From Acetobacterium woodii (lineage in GTDB: Bacteria; Bacillota; Clostridia; Eubacteriales; Eubacteriaceae), in contig JACQZP010000021.1 in NCBI GenBank assembly GCA_016213825.1, positions 181,109 through 245,108 of the forward strand: 64,000 bases of DNA, in the 5' to 3' direction. Positions within the stretch are counted from its first letter, which is position 1. Every line of letters starts with the position of its first letter. This document shows, piece after piece, positions 25,900 to 35,221 of this stretch. The notes beneath the pieces are model-generated. The model was not told where the DNA came from. It saw only the letters and a list, made by a program, of their open reading frames with translations, and did no database searches. The position numbers and the translations under genes were made by a program.

Positions 25900-27295
25900 T
25901 GTTTTGCACCTCCTTTTTAATAATGGTCATATTAGGAATAACATATCCGTTCCGCTGAATTCTACCTTTCCCTATCTCAATGGTATATGGCGTACCTCTG
26001 TCATTTTCACGAATTACAGCCAAAATGAGTAGAATAAAATCGGAATCACTTGAAATTTCAATATTCTTAGCCTCAATCCGACTAGCACCCTCTCTAAAAA
26101 GATTATTAACAAAAGCACGGATCTTCGCAGTAGAATATCCTTTTTTTATTTGTTCCCAAAAGTATTCTTCCGCAAAATCAGTAAGGGAATCATCTAACTC
26201 TACAGTGAGCGGCGTTGTATTTATGCGTCGGCTTTTAACATTTTTATGATATAAGGACTGTGAATCAAAAAACTCCTGCCTGTTAACGCAAATGTTTTTC
26301 TCCATAATCTCAGCAAGTTGGTCTCGTCTATCGTCTCTAGTTCTCGCGTATGTCTTTAACAGTTCTGCAAGCTTCCCTTTTATAGTCTGATCTGCGGTCA
26401 TCAGGTATTGGATTTTCTCAATGGAGCTCTTAGTATAGATGCTGTGTTTACGATCTATCTCGCCAACAAGGTCTCCAACTGTCTGATATGCGTCCAAAAT
26501 ATAATCAATATTTCTGATAATTTCTTCATCGGCTGCTGCCTCATTTTCATACTTTTTTATACTTATAGCGCGATCACGCATCGTTTCCATCAGTTTGTCA
26601 TCGGCCAGTATTTCTGTTAGTAAACTCTGAATCGGAGCCATATACCGATGAACTGAGTCCATTGTCTTAATGGGATGATAGATGCGATCCGACATTTTTT
26701 TGTACTCACCAAAGTGATCCTTCAGAAGCAGATTGACATCTTGTTGTTCTACAATACTCCGAAGAAAACCGCGTATCCCATGATAAAGGGTTCGTAATGC
26801 ATATTGCAATTGTTCTGTATTTGCTTTTGCAGATAAAACAGCCTCATACATATGCGACTCATTCTCCGTTTTGGCTTGTTTTAATCCGGAAAAGGTTGCA
26901 AAAACCAGAGAGTTGTATTCCTGCAGTGAACTATTTCCCAAATCGCTGAGCACTTTCATGATAGCTATCGCATAACTGCGTGGGGTGATGATTTCAATAA
27001 AAGAACCATCAAGAAATTCTTTATCAACCCAACCAGATCTGACAAAACGATTTAAAATTAGACGAGCTTTTCCGCTAAGGGTTAGTCCACCGTCTTGAAT
27101 CTCATCGTCTTCCTCAAGTTCAAAAGATCTGTCCTCTAGGATTGCGATTAGAGATGAAATATAGTCGTCCACTCGAATATTCAATTCGAACTTGAACATT
27201 TCATGAAGAATCATCAGCGCATCAAAATAGATCTCCCGATTACCAGAAGATAAAACTGAGAAAAAATTACCCGGAATCACATCAAATAGTTTCAA
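25889..27295 (-). CDS. jetA: Wadjet JetA, kleisin-like subunit
   Basis: A 468-residue JetA of the DUF5716-like group, beginning KLFDVIPGNFFSVLSSGNRE. It is the first gene of the operon. It acts as the kleisin that closes the JetC ring. The start codon is TTG at 27295, supported by AAGGTGAT eight bases upstream and by the conserved N-terminus; no closer ATG is possible without losing it. This JetA type differs from the DUF3375 JetA of type I Wadjet, so the operon is probably another subtype. Subtype assignment is inference. Confidence 0.88.
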   Translation of the reverse strand: MKLFDVIPGNFFSVLSSGNREIYFDALMILHEMFKFELNIRVDDYISSLIAILEDRSFELEEDDEIQDGGLTLSGKARLILNRFVRSGWVDKEFLDGSFIEIITPRSYAIAIMKVLSDLGNSSLQEYNSLVFATFSGLKQAKTENESHMYEAVLSAKANTEQLQYALRTLYHGIRGFLRSIVEQQDVNLLLKDHFGEYKKMSDRIYHPIKTMDSVHRYMAPIQSLLTEILADDKLMETMRDRAISIKKYENEAAADEEIIRNIDYILDAYQTVGDLVGEIDRKHSIYTKSSIEKIQYLMTADQTIKGKLAELLKTYARTRDDRRDQLAEIMEKNICVNRQEFFDSQSLYHKNVKSRRINTTPLTVELDDSLTDFAEEYFWEQIKKGYSTAKIRAFVNNLFREGASRIEAKNIEISSDSDFILLILAVIRENDRGTPYTIEIGKGRIQRNGYVIPNMTIIKKEVQNNVE

Positions 27296-27599
27296 ATTAT
27301 CACCTTAAATTTTTTAAATTTCGTTAAGATTCATATAACCCTTTCTTGAGTGGCTAAATATACTGGCTTGTCTGCCAATTACTTTTTCCAAGACATTTAC
27401 CACACGCTTAGCACCTTGTATACGCATTCTAATTATGCCTCCGTCAACGTTTCTTCAACTCGTTTGACATACTTTTCTTCTTACTGTGCTGCAAGAAGGG
27501 GGTGAATAGAAAGCTTCTCCCTTTTTACTTATGGCTATACTAAGCTATCATTTAGTTTTTCGGTGGTTTCCTTAGTACCAAAGCTGCATTGTCTGTGTA
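27296..27599. other. Upstream region of the Wadjet operon
   Basis: No clear gene. A 38-codon minus-strand frame (from ATG at 27426, MRIQGAKRVVNVLEKVIG) precedes jetA, and just before it are codons for EEKYVKRVEETLTEA ending in TAA. These look like scraps of decayed genes, or a short leader, without recognisable family. The jetA promoter must lie here but no consensus boxes stood out. Confidence 0.3.
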
Positions 27600-27703
27600 A
27601 TTGATTCGAATGGATTTATTGTATCATTTAATGGCGCAGAGAGAAAGATTTTATCTGCGTTTAGGCAAAAAAATAAACTCACCGGATTGAGATCGGTGAG
27701 TTT
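27600..27703 (-). repeat. Terminator-like dispersed repeat, copy 3
   Basis: Shares TTGTATCATTTAATGGC, gagaaagatt and ggcaaaaaa with copy 2 at 10872. Its hairpin is AAACTCACCG...CGGTGAGTTT, where C-G pairs replace the A-T pair of the other copies, preserving pairing. On the minus strand it is followed by TTTATTTTTTT, downstream of the AI-2E-type gene, so it probably ends that transcript. Confidence 0.75.
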
Positions 27704-27781
27704 ATCAAATCGTTAAACAGTACAACGTCATCTTCTTGACGTTTCATCAAACACATCTTTTTCGGTCAGTTTTATTATTTC

Positions 27782-28861
27782 TTACTTAAACACTTTCACG
27801 GTTCCGACATCATTTAAATGTTTTAGCAGCGAGAGCGCAATGGGAAATCCAAATAGACCCAAAACTCCCAGCAGATTCGCTCCTAAAAACATGCTTATTA
27901 AAGTAACCACCGGATGAAGCCCCAGCTGTCCACCGACAATTTTAGGCTCGATAATATTACGGATGATCGTCACAAAAACATACACCATCAGTAATCCCAG
28001 GGCCGTCTGATAATCTCCCTGGATCAGTGTCATAATCGTCCAGGGAATCATCACGCCGCCGGTTCCCAACACCGGTAGAATATCAAAAATGGCGATAAAA
28101 AAGGCAATCAGGATGGGATTGTCAATCCCCACAATCGACAGGCCGACCGAGAGTTCCACAAATGTAATGGACATAATCAGTGCATAAGAACGAATGACAA
28201 CAAATAAGGTATTAACAATATAATTTTTGATGGTCTGGATAATCTCATTTGTCTTTTCAGAAAACTGCCGCAATACAAATGATGACAAGACCTCATAATC
28301 AACCGCCATAAAAAAGGTGGCGATCACCATCAAGAGAACCTTAATTAAAAATCCCGGCAGGGATGTCGCAAAGTCTGATAAGAATGATACAAATGTCAGG
28401 GATATGCTGGTAACATTATCACCTAAGTAATTAACTAACTGTTCTGAGGCGGTATTCAAAACATCAACAAGTGCCGGATCAATCAGAAAAACCGTCTGTT
28501 CAATCCCGTCGAAGGTGGTCAGCAGAAAGGGCCTGAGTTGGTATTCGTAGATTTCTGGCAATGCGGTGAATGTATTCGAAAGGATTGAAATCAATTTGAC
28601 TCCAACCAACGCGATTAAAATCCCGGCGCCGCCATAAAATACCAGCACCAGAATAAATGATACCAGCTTATTCGGCAATTTTGTCCATCTTGAAATCGCT
28701 TTTGCTGGCCCTTTAAGCACATAAGCAATCAGAAAAGCCAAGATAAAAGGGCTTAATAAGGATATGGCATACTTAAAAATCAAGTACACGATCGCCACAA
28801 CCAATAGAATATAAACAGCATTTATGATAAACTGTCTTTTTTTGTCATAAGGGGATTCCAT
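27782..28861 (-). CDS. AI-2E family transporter (YtvI-like membrane protein)
   Basis: A 359-residue polytopic membrane protein with about eight hydrophobic segments in the pattern of the AI-2E/PerM family. Examples are the early VVAIVYLIFKYAISLLSPF and the late glycine-rich FLGANLLGVLGLFGFPIAL. Family members export small molecules, act in Na+/H+ exchange, or have sporulation roles (YtvI). Start taken at ATG 28861 behind TTGGAGGAAAAG; a ten-codon GTG extension is less likely. It stands alone, with a terminator-like repeat after it. Confidence 0.88.
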   Translation of the reverse strand: MESPYDKKRQFIINAVYILLVVAIVYLIFKYAISLLSPFILAFLIAYVLKGPAKAISRWTKLPNKLVSFILVLVFYGGAGILIALVGVKLISILSNTFTALPEIYEYQLRPFLLTTFDGIEQTVFLIDPALVDVLNTASEQLVNYLGDNVTSISLTFVSFLSDFATSLPGFLIKVLLMVIATFFMAVDYEVLSSFVLRQFSEKTNEIIQTIKNYIVNTLFVVIRSYALIMSITFVELSVGLSIVGIDNPILIAFFIAIFDILPVLGTGGVMIPWTIMTLIQGDYQTALGLLMVYVFVTIIRNIIEPKIVGGQLGLHPVVTLISMFLGANLLGVLGLFGFPIALSLLKHLNDVGTVKVFK

Positions 28862-29313
28862 CTTTTCCTCCAATTTTATTTCATCAAACACCCGCTGTCA
28901 TTCGATTATTAACAAAACCGCTCCTCAGATAATCTGAAAAACGGTTTCCACTTGCACGATTTCTCTTCTGATATGCAGTTGCGTTGGATCTTTGAGTTTG
29001 TGTCATGATATCTTCTGCGAGCCACTCTTATTTGAACGGCCGCAAGTAATTCTACCTCATCTTACTGTAAAGATCAATTATTATATCCATTTTTGCCTGC
29101 TCTCCGGCAAATAAACTGCAGGGTATCATCGCTTATTCAATCGTTTCGTTTAGCCAACGCATCATCCATGTTTACACAAATGCCAGAGACTTTCATAATC
29201 GGAACTATTTCATTCCCTCATTTGCGATAATTTCTATATACTTTTGCCGCACTTTCCTCTATACTGAAAACGTTAAATATCATTTTATTAAAATCAAAAC
29301 AAAGGAGCTCAAA
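28862..29313. other. Divergent intergenic region
   Basis: 452 bases between divergent genes with no coding signal. It contains a hairpin at about 28915-28951 (AAACCG arm, inner TCAGATAATCTGA, CGGTTT). The promoters of the AI-2E-type gene (minus) and the DUF3089 lipoprotein gene (plus) are expected here but could not be placed with confidence. Confidence 0.4.
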
Positions 29314-30372
29314 ATGAAAAGAAAAGTAATTCTATCCATTGCCCTTGCCCTATTAATCTGCTGTCTGGCAGTTGCCGGATGCACCACCACCAAGAAAGAT
29401 GCCCCTCAGACGGAGACCTCTGATGCCATCGTGCCAACGGATTATAGCCAAAGCGCTCACTGGCTGAACCTCCCCACCGAAAATACCAAAGCGGTGGATG
29501 TTTTCTACCTGTATCCATCTGCCTGGGCCAAAACCAGCCCGAACGACCCAATTGTCTGTAACATTGACAACCCGGTTATGCTGCAGCAATCAAAACTGGC
29601 CTATGACCGACAGGCCACCGCCTTTGAAACGACAGCCAACATCTATGCGCCCTATTACCGTCAGGACGATGCCGGTTCAACCCTGCAAATGCCAGTTGAT
29701 GAGCAACAGGATATTGTTAAAGGTATTCCACTGACCGACGCCACCGCCGCCTTTGACTATTACATCCAGCATTACAACAATGGCCGTCCTTTTATTCTGG
29801 CTAGTCATTCCCAGGGTTCGAATGTCATGATCTATATCTTACAGGATTACATGAAAGAACACCCCGATGTCTACAAACGAATGATTGCCGCCTATGTCAT
29901 TGGCTATTCCATCACCGATGATTACCTGGCCCAAAACCCTAACCTGAAATTTGCCACCGGCGCTGGCGACACCGGGGTTATTATTTCCTACAACACCCAG
30001 GCCCCCACCATTGAAGGTTCTGACGGTGTGGTTCTGCCCACCGCTCATGCGATCAACCCGATCAGCTGGACCACTGATGAAACCGTGGCACCGGCCTCCG
30101 ATAACCTGGGCTCACTGCAATTGAATTCCGATGGTTCAGTGGTTAAAAATCCCGATGGTACCCCGGTAAAAGTGATGAACTTTGCCGATGCTCAGGTCGA
30201 CAAAGCCAAAGGAGTTATCATCTGCAGCACCGTGGATGTCAATACCTTTGCGCCAGGCAACGCAAATTTTGGCAAAGGTGTTTTCCACAGCTTCGACTTC
30301 CCCTTCTATTACTTTGATATTCAGGCCAACGCCGAACTGCGGGCGGCCAATTATTTAAAAGAACATAAATAA
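29314..30372 (+). CDS. DUF3089-domain lipoprotein, alpha/beta-hydrolase-like
   Basis: A 352-residue lipoprotein (lipobox LAVAGC, Cys23) on the outer face of the membrane. The mature part is a DUF3089 domain: VDVFYLYPSAW, NIYAPYYRQ, and the nucleophile elbow ASHSQGSN with Ser166. The late IICSTVDVN and HSFDF may supply the acid and base. The fold suggests an esterase or lipase-like enzyme with unknown substrate. RBS AAAGGAG is present. A strong terminator follows. No functional partner is adjacent. Confidence 0.85.
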   Translation: MKRKVILSIALALLICCLAVAGCTTTKKDAPQTETSDAIVPTDYSQSAHWLNLPTENTKAVDVFYLYPSAWAKTSPNDPIVCNIDNPVMLQQSKLAYDRQATAFETTANIYAPYYRQDDAGSTLQMPVDEQQDIVKGIPLTDATAAFDYYIQHYNNGRPFILASHSQGSNVMIYILQDYMKEHPDVYKRMIAAYVIGYSITDDYLAQNPNLKFATGAGDTGVIISYNTQAPTIEGSDGVVLPTAHAINPISWTTDETVAPASDNLGSLQLNSDGSVVKNPDGTPVKVMNFADAQVDKAKGVIICSTVDVNTFAPGNANFGKGVFHSFDFPFYYFDIQANAELRAANYLKEHK

Positions 30373-30401
30373 AAATTGACGCTCTAAAAATTACTGTCCC
30401 G

Positions 30402-30441
30402 AAGTACCGGTTGCTGGTTAATCAGCAACCGGTACTTTTTT
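30402..30441 (+). terminator. Intrinsic terminator after the DUF3089 gene
   Basis: Perfect 15-base arms AAGTACCGGTTGCTG and CAGCAACCGGTACTT around a six-base loop, then a T run. Confidence 0.93.
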
Positions 30442-30518
30442 GCGTTAATCCAAATGGCGACCAAATAATTGTACGGTTCGACCAGATTGGAATGACAAAA
30501 ATATCACTGCTAAATTTC

Positions 30519-30547
30519 TTGAAAATACCTCTTATATAAGATACAAT
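30519..30547 (+). promoter_or_regulatory. Sigma-A-type promoter of the ferritin-like gene
   Basis: TTGAAA at 30519-30524, a 17-base spacer, and TACAAT at 30542-30547, about 50 bases before the start codon. Both boxes and the spacing fit the housekeeping consensus. Confidence 0.7.
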
Positions 30548-30599
30548 CAACTTTATAACAACTGAATAAAAAACGAAGGATCACATGGAGGGAATAAAT

Positions 30600-31055
30600 A
30601 TGGAAAATGCATCAATCTACGAAGTGTTACAACTGGCCATCAACCTGGAAGAAGAGGGCACAAAGTTCTATGAAAAATGGGCTGCCAAAGCACAAGGATC
30701 TGTTAAAGATACCCTAAACAGATTAGCAGCTGACGAAATAAAACATGCCATTTATTTTAAAGGCTTATTTGACGGTTTAAAAGATAAACCTCAAGTTGAT
30801 TATCTGTTTGATGAAGAAGTTACTGCTTATTTTAAAGGTTATGCCGCTTCTGCAGCGTTTAATAGAGAGCAGGTAAAACTGGACACCATTAAAGATGCTG
30901 TCGAAGAAGGTATCCTGACCGAAAAAAATTCAATTGAGTATTATGAATTTTTATCTAAATATTCTAAAGAGCCCACTCAAAAAATGCTGGCAACCATTAT
31001 TAAAGAAGAACAAGGCCATCTGGTCATTCTGGAAAAACTGTTAGCTGAAGTTTAA
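30600..31055 (+). CDS. Ferritin-like / rubrerythrin-family diiron protein
   Basis: A 151-residue four-helix diiron protein. Metal ligands are visible in LEEEGTKFYEKW, DEIKH, EYYEF and EEQGH, the ExxH pairs of the rubrerythrin fold. The C-terminal rubredoxin domain of classical rubrerythrin is absent. Family members reduce peroxide or store iron in anaerobes. Start set at ATG 30600 because GGAGGG, which would be read as codons of a five-residue extension, is the RBS. It has its own promoter and terminator, so it is a single-gene unit. Confidence 0.88.
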   Translation: MENASIYEVLQLAINLEEEGTKFYEKWAAKAQGSVKDTLNRLAADEIKHAIYFKGLFDGLKDKPQVDYLFDEEVTAYFKGYAASAAFNREQVKLDTIKDAVEEGILTEKNSIEYYEFLSKYSKEPTQKMLATIIKEEQGHLVILEKLLAEV

Positions 31056-31078
31056 AAACCATTAACCATGCAACATCC

Positions 31079-31117
31079 AAGGATTGCGTCCTGTTTATCA
31101 GGATGCAATCCTTTTTT
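31079..31117 (+). terminator. Intrinsic terminator after the ferritin-like gene
   Basis: Arms AAGGATTGCGTCCTG and CAGGATGCAATCCTT (one mismatch) around TTTAT, then TTTT. Confidence 0.92.
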
Positions 31118-31132
31118 ATTTATAACTTGTTA

Positions 31133-31388
31133 GCTAATTGCGAAAGTACCGTGAGCTTTGTACCCAGTTTCACACGAAACAACCAGAAGAAATCGCAATG
31201 CGAATTTCTTCTTTGTCGCGGGCAGTCGCCAACTACAAGCAAGCTTGTGATTGGCTCGTTGCCTTCGCGAATTTCTACACTGTACGTCGTACAGGCTACC
31301 GCCTGTTCGCCTACACGTTACGAAATCGTTTGTGGAAACTGCGCCCAAAGCAACCATTGTTCGATGATATTAATCTCACAAATACCTA
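31133..31388. repeat. Palindromic repeat family A, long copy with insert
   Basis: Starts CTAATTGCGAAAGTACCGTG and ends AATACCTATT. The core has ACACTGTACGTCGT, hairpin ACAGGC-TACC-GCCTGT, then TTCGCCTACACGTTACG. About 80 extra bases (ccagaagaaatcgc..gttgccttcg) sit in the left arm and contain their own short inverted repeats. It fills the space between the ferritin-like and MerR genes. Confidence 0.85.
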
Positions 31389-31400
31389 TTATCACCTGTA

Positions 31401-32231
31401 TCAAACATCTTTTTCCACCAACACCGAAATCTTGGTGATATAGGCATCCACTGATTTCTCGGCGATTTCGTCAATAATGCCTTCTTTGTAGGAGAATCCG
31501 CAGATCGCATAACCTTCCTGCAGAATGGCTGTTAGTAGCTTATCATAGGTCGTTTCGGTCTCGTAGTAATCGCCTTTTAAATAGATGGTGGCATAGATCC
31601 CGGCTGGTTTTCGGAACAATTTTTCAGACTGAAGGGGTTTCGAGATTTTGGTAAAAAAATAAGCGTAACGGTCAAATTCTCCGTTTAACAGGCTGTCCCC
31701 GGAAATGATGGCCCCAAAGGGATGCCCCACATTGAGTTGTTCCCGATGACAAGTGGACAGATGGTTGTAGAGAATCGGCATCACGACCTCATGATCACTG
31801 CTATCGGCCAGATCACTTAAAATCAGGTATTCTTCCGGGATAGTTTCAAAGACAACGACATTACTGACAACTTCACCGCCAATTTTCAACAGTTTCTTTT
31901 TAGTCTGGATCATCTCCTGAATCCGCAGCAGCTCGATAATCTCCGCATTGATTTTTTCTTCCTGGGCAATCAGCAGCTTGTTTAATAGCTCCGAATTACG
32001 GTGATCCAGATAATTTTTGATTTGTTCCAGGGGCATCCCAATTTCTTTTAACGCCGAGATCACCAGAAACACATCATACTGAGCTTCGCTGTAATACCGA
32101 TACCCATTTTCATCTCGTTCCGTGGGTGAAAACAGGTCGATCTCATCATAATAAATCAAGGTTCGTTTATTGGTCCCGCACATCCGGGCAAAATCGGCCG
32201 TTTTGATCCGCGAGTTAACCGCTTTTTCCAT
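31401..32231 (-). CDS. MerR-family regulator with C-terminal effector-binding domain
   Basis: A 276-residue BmrR/TipA-type regulator. The N-terminal MerR helix-turn-helix has IKTADFARMCGTNKRTLIYY followed by the wing GYRYYSEAQYD. A coiled-coil linker spans about 85-115. The C-terminal GyrI-like ligand pocket includes YATIYLKGDYYET and ITKISVLVEKD. Such proteins twist promoter DNA when bound to a drug or metabolite. RBS AGGAGG precedes ATG. It is divergent from the aminotransferase gene at 32471. The 239-base gap between them carries a repeat remnant. Target and ligand unknown. Confidence 0.9.
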   Translation of the reverse strand: MEKAVNSRIKTADFARMCGTNKRTLIYYDEIDLFSPTERDENGYRYYSEAQYDVFLVISALKEIGMPLEQIKNYLDHRNSELLNKLLIAQEEKINAEIIELLRIQEMIQTKKKLLKIGGEVVSNVVVFETIPEEYLILSDLADSSDHEVVMPILYNHLSTCHREQLNVGHPFGAIISGDSLLNGEFDRYAYFFTKISKPLQSEKLFRKPAGIYATIYLKGDYYETETTYDKLLTAILQEGYAICGFSYKEGIIDEIAEKSVDAYITKISVLVEKDV

Positions 32232-32267
32232 GGTTCCTCCTAGAATTTGTACTTCGCAAATAGAAAA

Positions 32268-32368
32268 TTACTTAATTGTCGAACGATTGCCTGCTTTCCG
32301 TATAGTTTCCACCAACAATTGCGTAACTGTGAAACAAAACGGAAAGCTCATGGCACTACCTGAATTGT
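32268..32368. repeat. Palindromic repeat family A, degenerate copy
   Basis: Retains TTTCCACCAACAATT, a central GTAACTGTGAAAC and the right end GGAAAGCTCATGGCACTACC, matching the arms of complete copies. The central hairpin has been lost. Confidence 0.6.
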
Positions 32369-32470
32369 GTAAAATTCCGCTTGACTATACCGTTACTGTA
32401 TGGTTTATCCTATCATTAATAAACATAAAGTACAATCGCAATCTTAAAAATATAAATAATGGAGAAACTT

Positions 32471-33655
32471 ATGCCAGAACTCAGCCAACGCATTACCCAA
32501 TTCACCGATTCAGTTATCCGACGGATGACCCGGATCGCCGATGCCCATCATGCCATCAATTTATCTCAGGGCTTTCCCGATTTTGATCCGCCTAAACCGC
32601 TATTGGACGCCCTGGCTAAAATTGCCTATGATGGCCCGCATCAATATTCGGTTACCTATGGTGCCAAAAATCTCCGGGATGCGCTGGCCGCCAAGCATGG
32701 CCGAGCCATCAAACGGGATATTGATCCGGAAACCGAGGTGCTGGTCACTTGCGGCGGTACCGAAGCGATGATGGCGGTGATGTTGACCATCTGCAATCCC
32801 GGTGATAAGGTGATCGTCTTCAGCCCCTTCTATGAAAATTATGGTGCCGACGCTATCTTGTCCGGTGCCGAACCGATATATATACCATTGCATCCCCCCA
32901 CTTATAATTTTGACCCCAACCAGCTGGAAGCGGCCTTTCGTCAGGGAGTGAAGGCCATTATTGTCTGTAATCCCTCCAACCCCTGCGGGAAGGTCTTCAC
33001 CCGGGCGGAACTGGAATTAATTGGCACCCTGGCCACCGCCTACGATGCCTTTGTCATCACCGACGAGGTTTATGAGCACATGGTTTACAAGCCCCATGTG
33101 CATATCCACCTTGCCGGTCTGCCGGGTATGTATGCCCGCACCATCACCTGCAGTTCGCTTTCTAAAACCTACTCCATCACCGGATGGCGGCTGGGCTACT
33201 TAATCGGACCGGAAATGATTGTGGAGGGTGCCAAAAAAGTCCATGATTTTTTAACGGTAGGAGCGCCGGCGCCGCTTCAGGAGGCCGCCTGCGTCGGAGT
33301 CAATCTGGGGGATGACTACTACCATGAGCTGATTGAACGATACACTAAAAAACGGGATTATTTCTGCCAGGGACTGGATCGCATCGGTTTGGACCACACA
33401 ATCCCTCAAGGCTCCTATTTTGTACTGGTCGATATTTCGCAATTTCTGTCGATGAAGCGCTTTGCCGGATGGACTGATCTTGCTTTTTGTGAGTGGATGG
33501 CTAAAAAAATCGGTGTTGCTGCCGTACCGGGTTCCAGCTTTTTCAAAGAAAATATCAACCACCTGATCCGGCTCCACTTTGCCCGCAGCCAGGCCACCCT
33601 GGACGAAGCCCTCAACCGCCTGGCAAACCTGACCCAACTTAATGACGTTTATTAA
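32471..33655 (+). CDS. PLP-dependent aminotransferase, class I/II
   Basis: A 394-residue fold-type I aminotransferase. It shows INLSQGFPDFDPP (substrate entry), VTCGGTEAMMA, NPSNPCGKV, the PLP Asp in ITDEVYEHM, and the PLP lysine in SSLSKTYSITGWRLGY. The pattern resembles kynurenine, methionine or glutamine transaminases. Start chosen at ATG 32471 behind GGAG; the four-codon longer form covers that RBS. A second, distinct aminotransferase follows 88 bases downstream in the same direction. The amino-acid substrate cannot be fixed from sequence. Confidence 0.9.
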   Translation: MPELSQRITQFTDSVIRRMTRIADAHHAINLSQGFPDFDPPKPLLDALAKIAYDGPHQYSVTYGAKNLRDALAAKHGRAIKRDIDPETEVLVTCGGTEAMMAVMLTICNPGDKVIVFSPFYENYGADAILSGAEPIYIPLHPPTYNFDPNQLEAAFRQGVKAIIVCNPSNPCGKVFTRAELELIGTLATAYDAFVITDEVYEHMVYKPHVHIHLAGLPGMYARTITCSSLSKTYSITGWRLGYLIGPEMIVEGAKKVHDFLTVGAPAPLQEAACVGVNLGDDYYHELIERYTKKRDYFCQGLDRIGLDHTIPQGSYFVLVDISQFLSMKRFAGWTDLAFCEWMAKKIGVAAVPGSSFFKENINHLIRLHFARSQATLDEALNRLANLTQLNDVY

Positions 33656-33677
33656 TTTAATAATTATCTGAAAAAAA

Positions 33678-33714
33678 CCAGTTCCATCAAAGCTCACGGT
33701 ACTTACGCAAATGC
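33678..33714. repeat. Palindromic repeat family A, end fragment
   Basis: CAGTTCCATCAAAGCTCACGG and TACTTACGCAAATGC match the right-hand arm of complete copies. It lies between the tandem aminotransferase genes. Confidence 0.6.
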
Positions 33715-33742
33715 ATAAAACCAGATTAAGGAGAACCATACC

Positions 33743-34870
33743 ATGAACATAAAACCTTTTAAAGTCGAAGAATGGATGAATGAATATGAGGACGGCGCGG
33801 TCTATAATCTTGCCGAAACCTGCGTCGACTCGATTTCGCTGGATCAGTTATTTGAATTAACCGGAACTGATAAAGAAACCTCCCTGTCCGAAATTTGTCG
33901 ACGCCGTTTAACCTATGGCGATATCTGGGGAGCCCCAGCCTTTAAAAAAGGCATCTGCCAGCTTTATAAAACCATAGGACCTGAAAACATCATCACCACC
34001 CATGGCGCTGCCGGTGCCAACCATCATATTTTCTACTCGATCATTCAGCCCGGAGACCGCATCATCAGCGTTATCCCCACCTATCAGCAATTGTATGCCA
34101 TTCCTGAATCATTTGAAGCCGATGTACAGCTGTTAAAACTCCAGATGAAAGATAATTTCCTGCCGGATCTGGCCGAACTCCGACGGCTTGCTACCCCGGA
34201 AACCAAGCTGATCTGCATCAATAATCCCAATAATCCAACTGGAGCCCTGATGTCTAAAGAAATGCTCACTGAAATAGTCGAAATCGCCCGCAGTATCGAT
34301 GCCTACCTCTTATGCGACGAGGTTTATCGGGGCTTAACCCAGGATGAGGATTACAGCGAATCGGTTGCTGATCTCTATGACAAAGGGATCAGTGTCAGCA
34401 GTATGTCCAAGGTCTTTTCACTGGCCGGGCTGCGTCTGGGTTGGATTGCCACCAAAGATCAGACTGTGATGGAGACCTTCCTTTCTCATCGGGACTATAC
34501 CCTGATCAGCTGCGGCATGCTGGACGAAACCATTGGCGCCATTGCCCTTAACCACGCCGAGACACTGCTGGCCAGAAGTAAAGCCATCGTTCGGGAAAAC
34601 CTGAGCATTCTGGATGACTGGATTAAGACCCAGCCCCATATTACCTATCTAAAACCCCAGGCTGGCACCACGGCGTTGCTGTGCTATGATTTTGAGATGG
34701 ATTCCTATGAATTCTGCAAAGATTTATATCATCAAACCGGGGTATTCTTAACCCCAGGCGAATGTTTTGAAGAAGAACAGTGTGTCCGGATTGGCTACGC
34801 CTCCGACAAGCAGACCCTGATTGATGGATTAAACGCCTTGGGCAACTATTTGACGAAAATTACAATTTAA
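33743..34870 (+). CDS. PLP-dependent aminotransferase, class I/II (second)
   Basis: A 375-residue fold-type I enzyme. It has HGAAGANHHIFYS, NNPNNPTGALMSKEM, LLCDEVYRGL with the PLP Asp, and SSMSKVFSLAGLRLGW with the PLP lysine. It is only loosely similar to the preceding aminotransferase, so the pair did not arise by recent duplication. This group includes enzymes annotated as aspartate/tyrosine or biosynthetic transaminases. RBS AAGGAG. Function of the pair is unknown; co-transcription is plausible but a repeat fragment lies between. Confidence 0.9.
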   Translation: MNIKPFKVEEWMNEYEDGAVYNLAETCVDSISLDQLFELTGTDKETSLSEICRRRLTYGDIWGAPAFKKGICQLYKTIGPENIITTHGAAGANHHIFYSIIQPGDRIISVIPTYQQLYAIPESFEADVQLLKLQMKDNFLPDLAELRRLATPETKLICINNPNNPTGALMSKEMLTEIVEIARSIDAYLLCDEVYRGLTQDEDYSESVADLYDKGISVSSMSKVFSLAGLRLGWIATKDQTVMETFLSHRDYTLISCGMLDETIGAIALNHAETLLARSKAIVRENLSILDDWIKTQPHITYLKPQAGTTALLCYDFEMDSYEFCKDLYHQTGVFLTPGECFEEEQCVRIGYASDKQTLIDGLNALGNYLTKITI

Positions 34871-35221
34871 ATAAAACCATCCATGCCCGGCTTAGTTTTT
34901 TTACTTCATCGCCACCTTCGCAAGCTCGTTTCCGTCTAATCACAAGGCCTTAGCCAAAGCTGAGCCATATAAATTAAACTTTTGCACTTTGTCCATAAAA
35001 AAAATAACTGGATGTGATTAATTAAAAGCTAATTGGTTATATAAGTACCAGAGTAAGATTTTTAATAACTTTTATGGAAACTATGCTGTTATAAGTAATT
35101 GCTTAATTTAAACGAATCGAATACGGTTTGCTTTGCTGTCGATTTCCACAAACTGGCAACGAGGCTCACGGTACTTTCGCAATTGCCTGTAATGAAAGTT
35201 AATTTGTGAGGAGAACGAGTT
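34871..35221. other. Intergenic region with repeat remnants
   Basis: 350 bases without a gene. At 34905-34965 there is a partly repeat-like stretch, followed by AT-rich DNA at 34980-35095. The last part is a family A repeat copy. No promoter boxes were convincing. Confidence 0.4.
35097..35190. repeat. Palindromic repeat family A, internally deleted copy
   Basis: Left end GTAATTGC, GGTTTGCTTTGC, GATTTCCACAAAC and right end GAGGCTCACGGTACTTTCGC then AATTGCC. The central hairpin block is missing, as if deleted between the arms. Confidence 0.75.

Noticed and set aside
20587..27295. Reading the large SMC-like gene set as a chromosomal MukBEF/MksBEF condensin
   Set aside because: The fourth gene is a Toprim-type JetD nuclease and the first is a JetA-type kleisin, which marks the operon as Wadjet.
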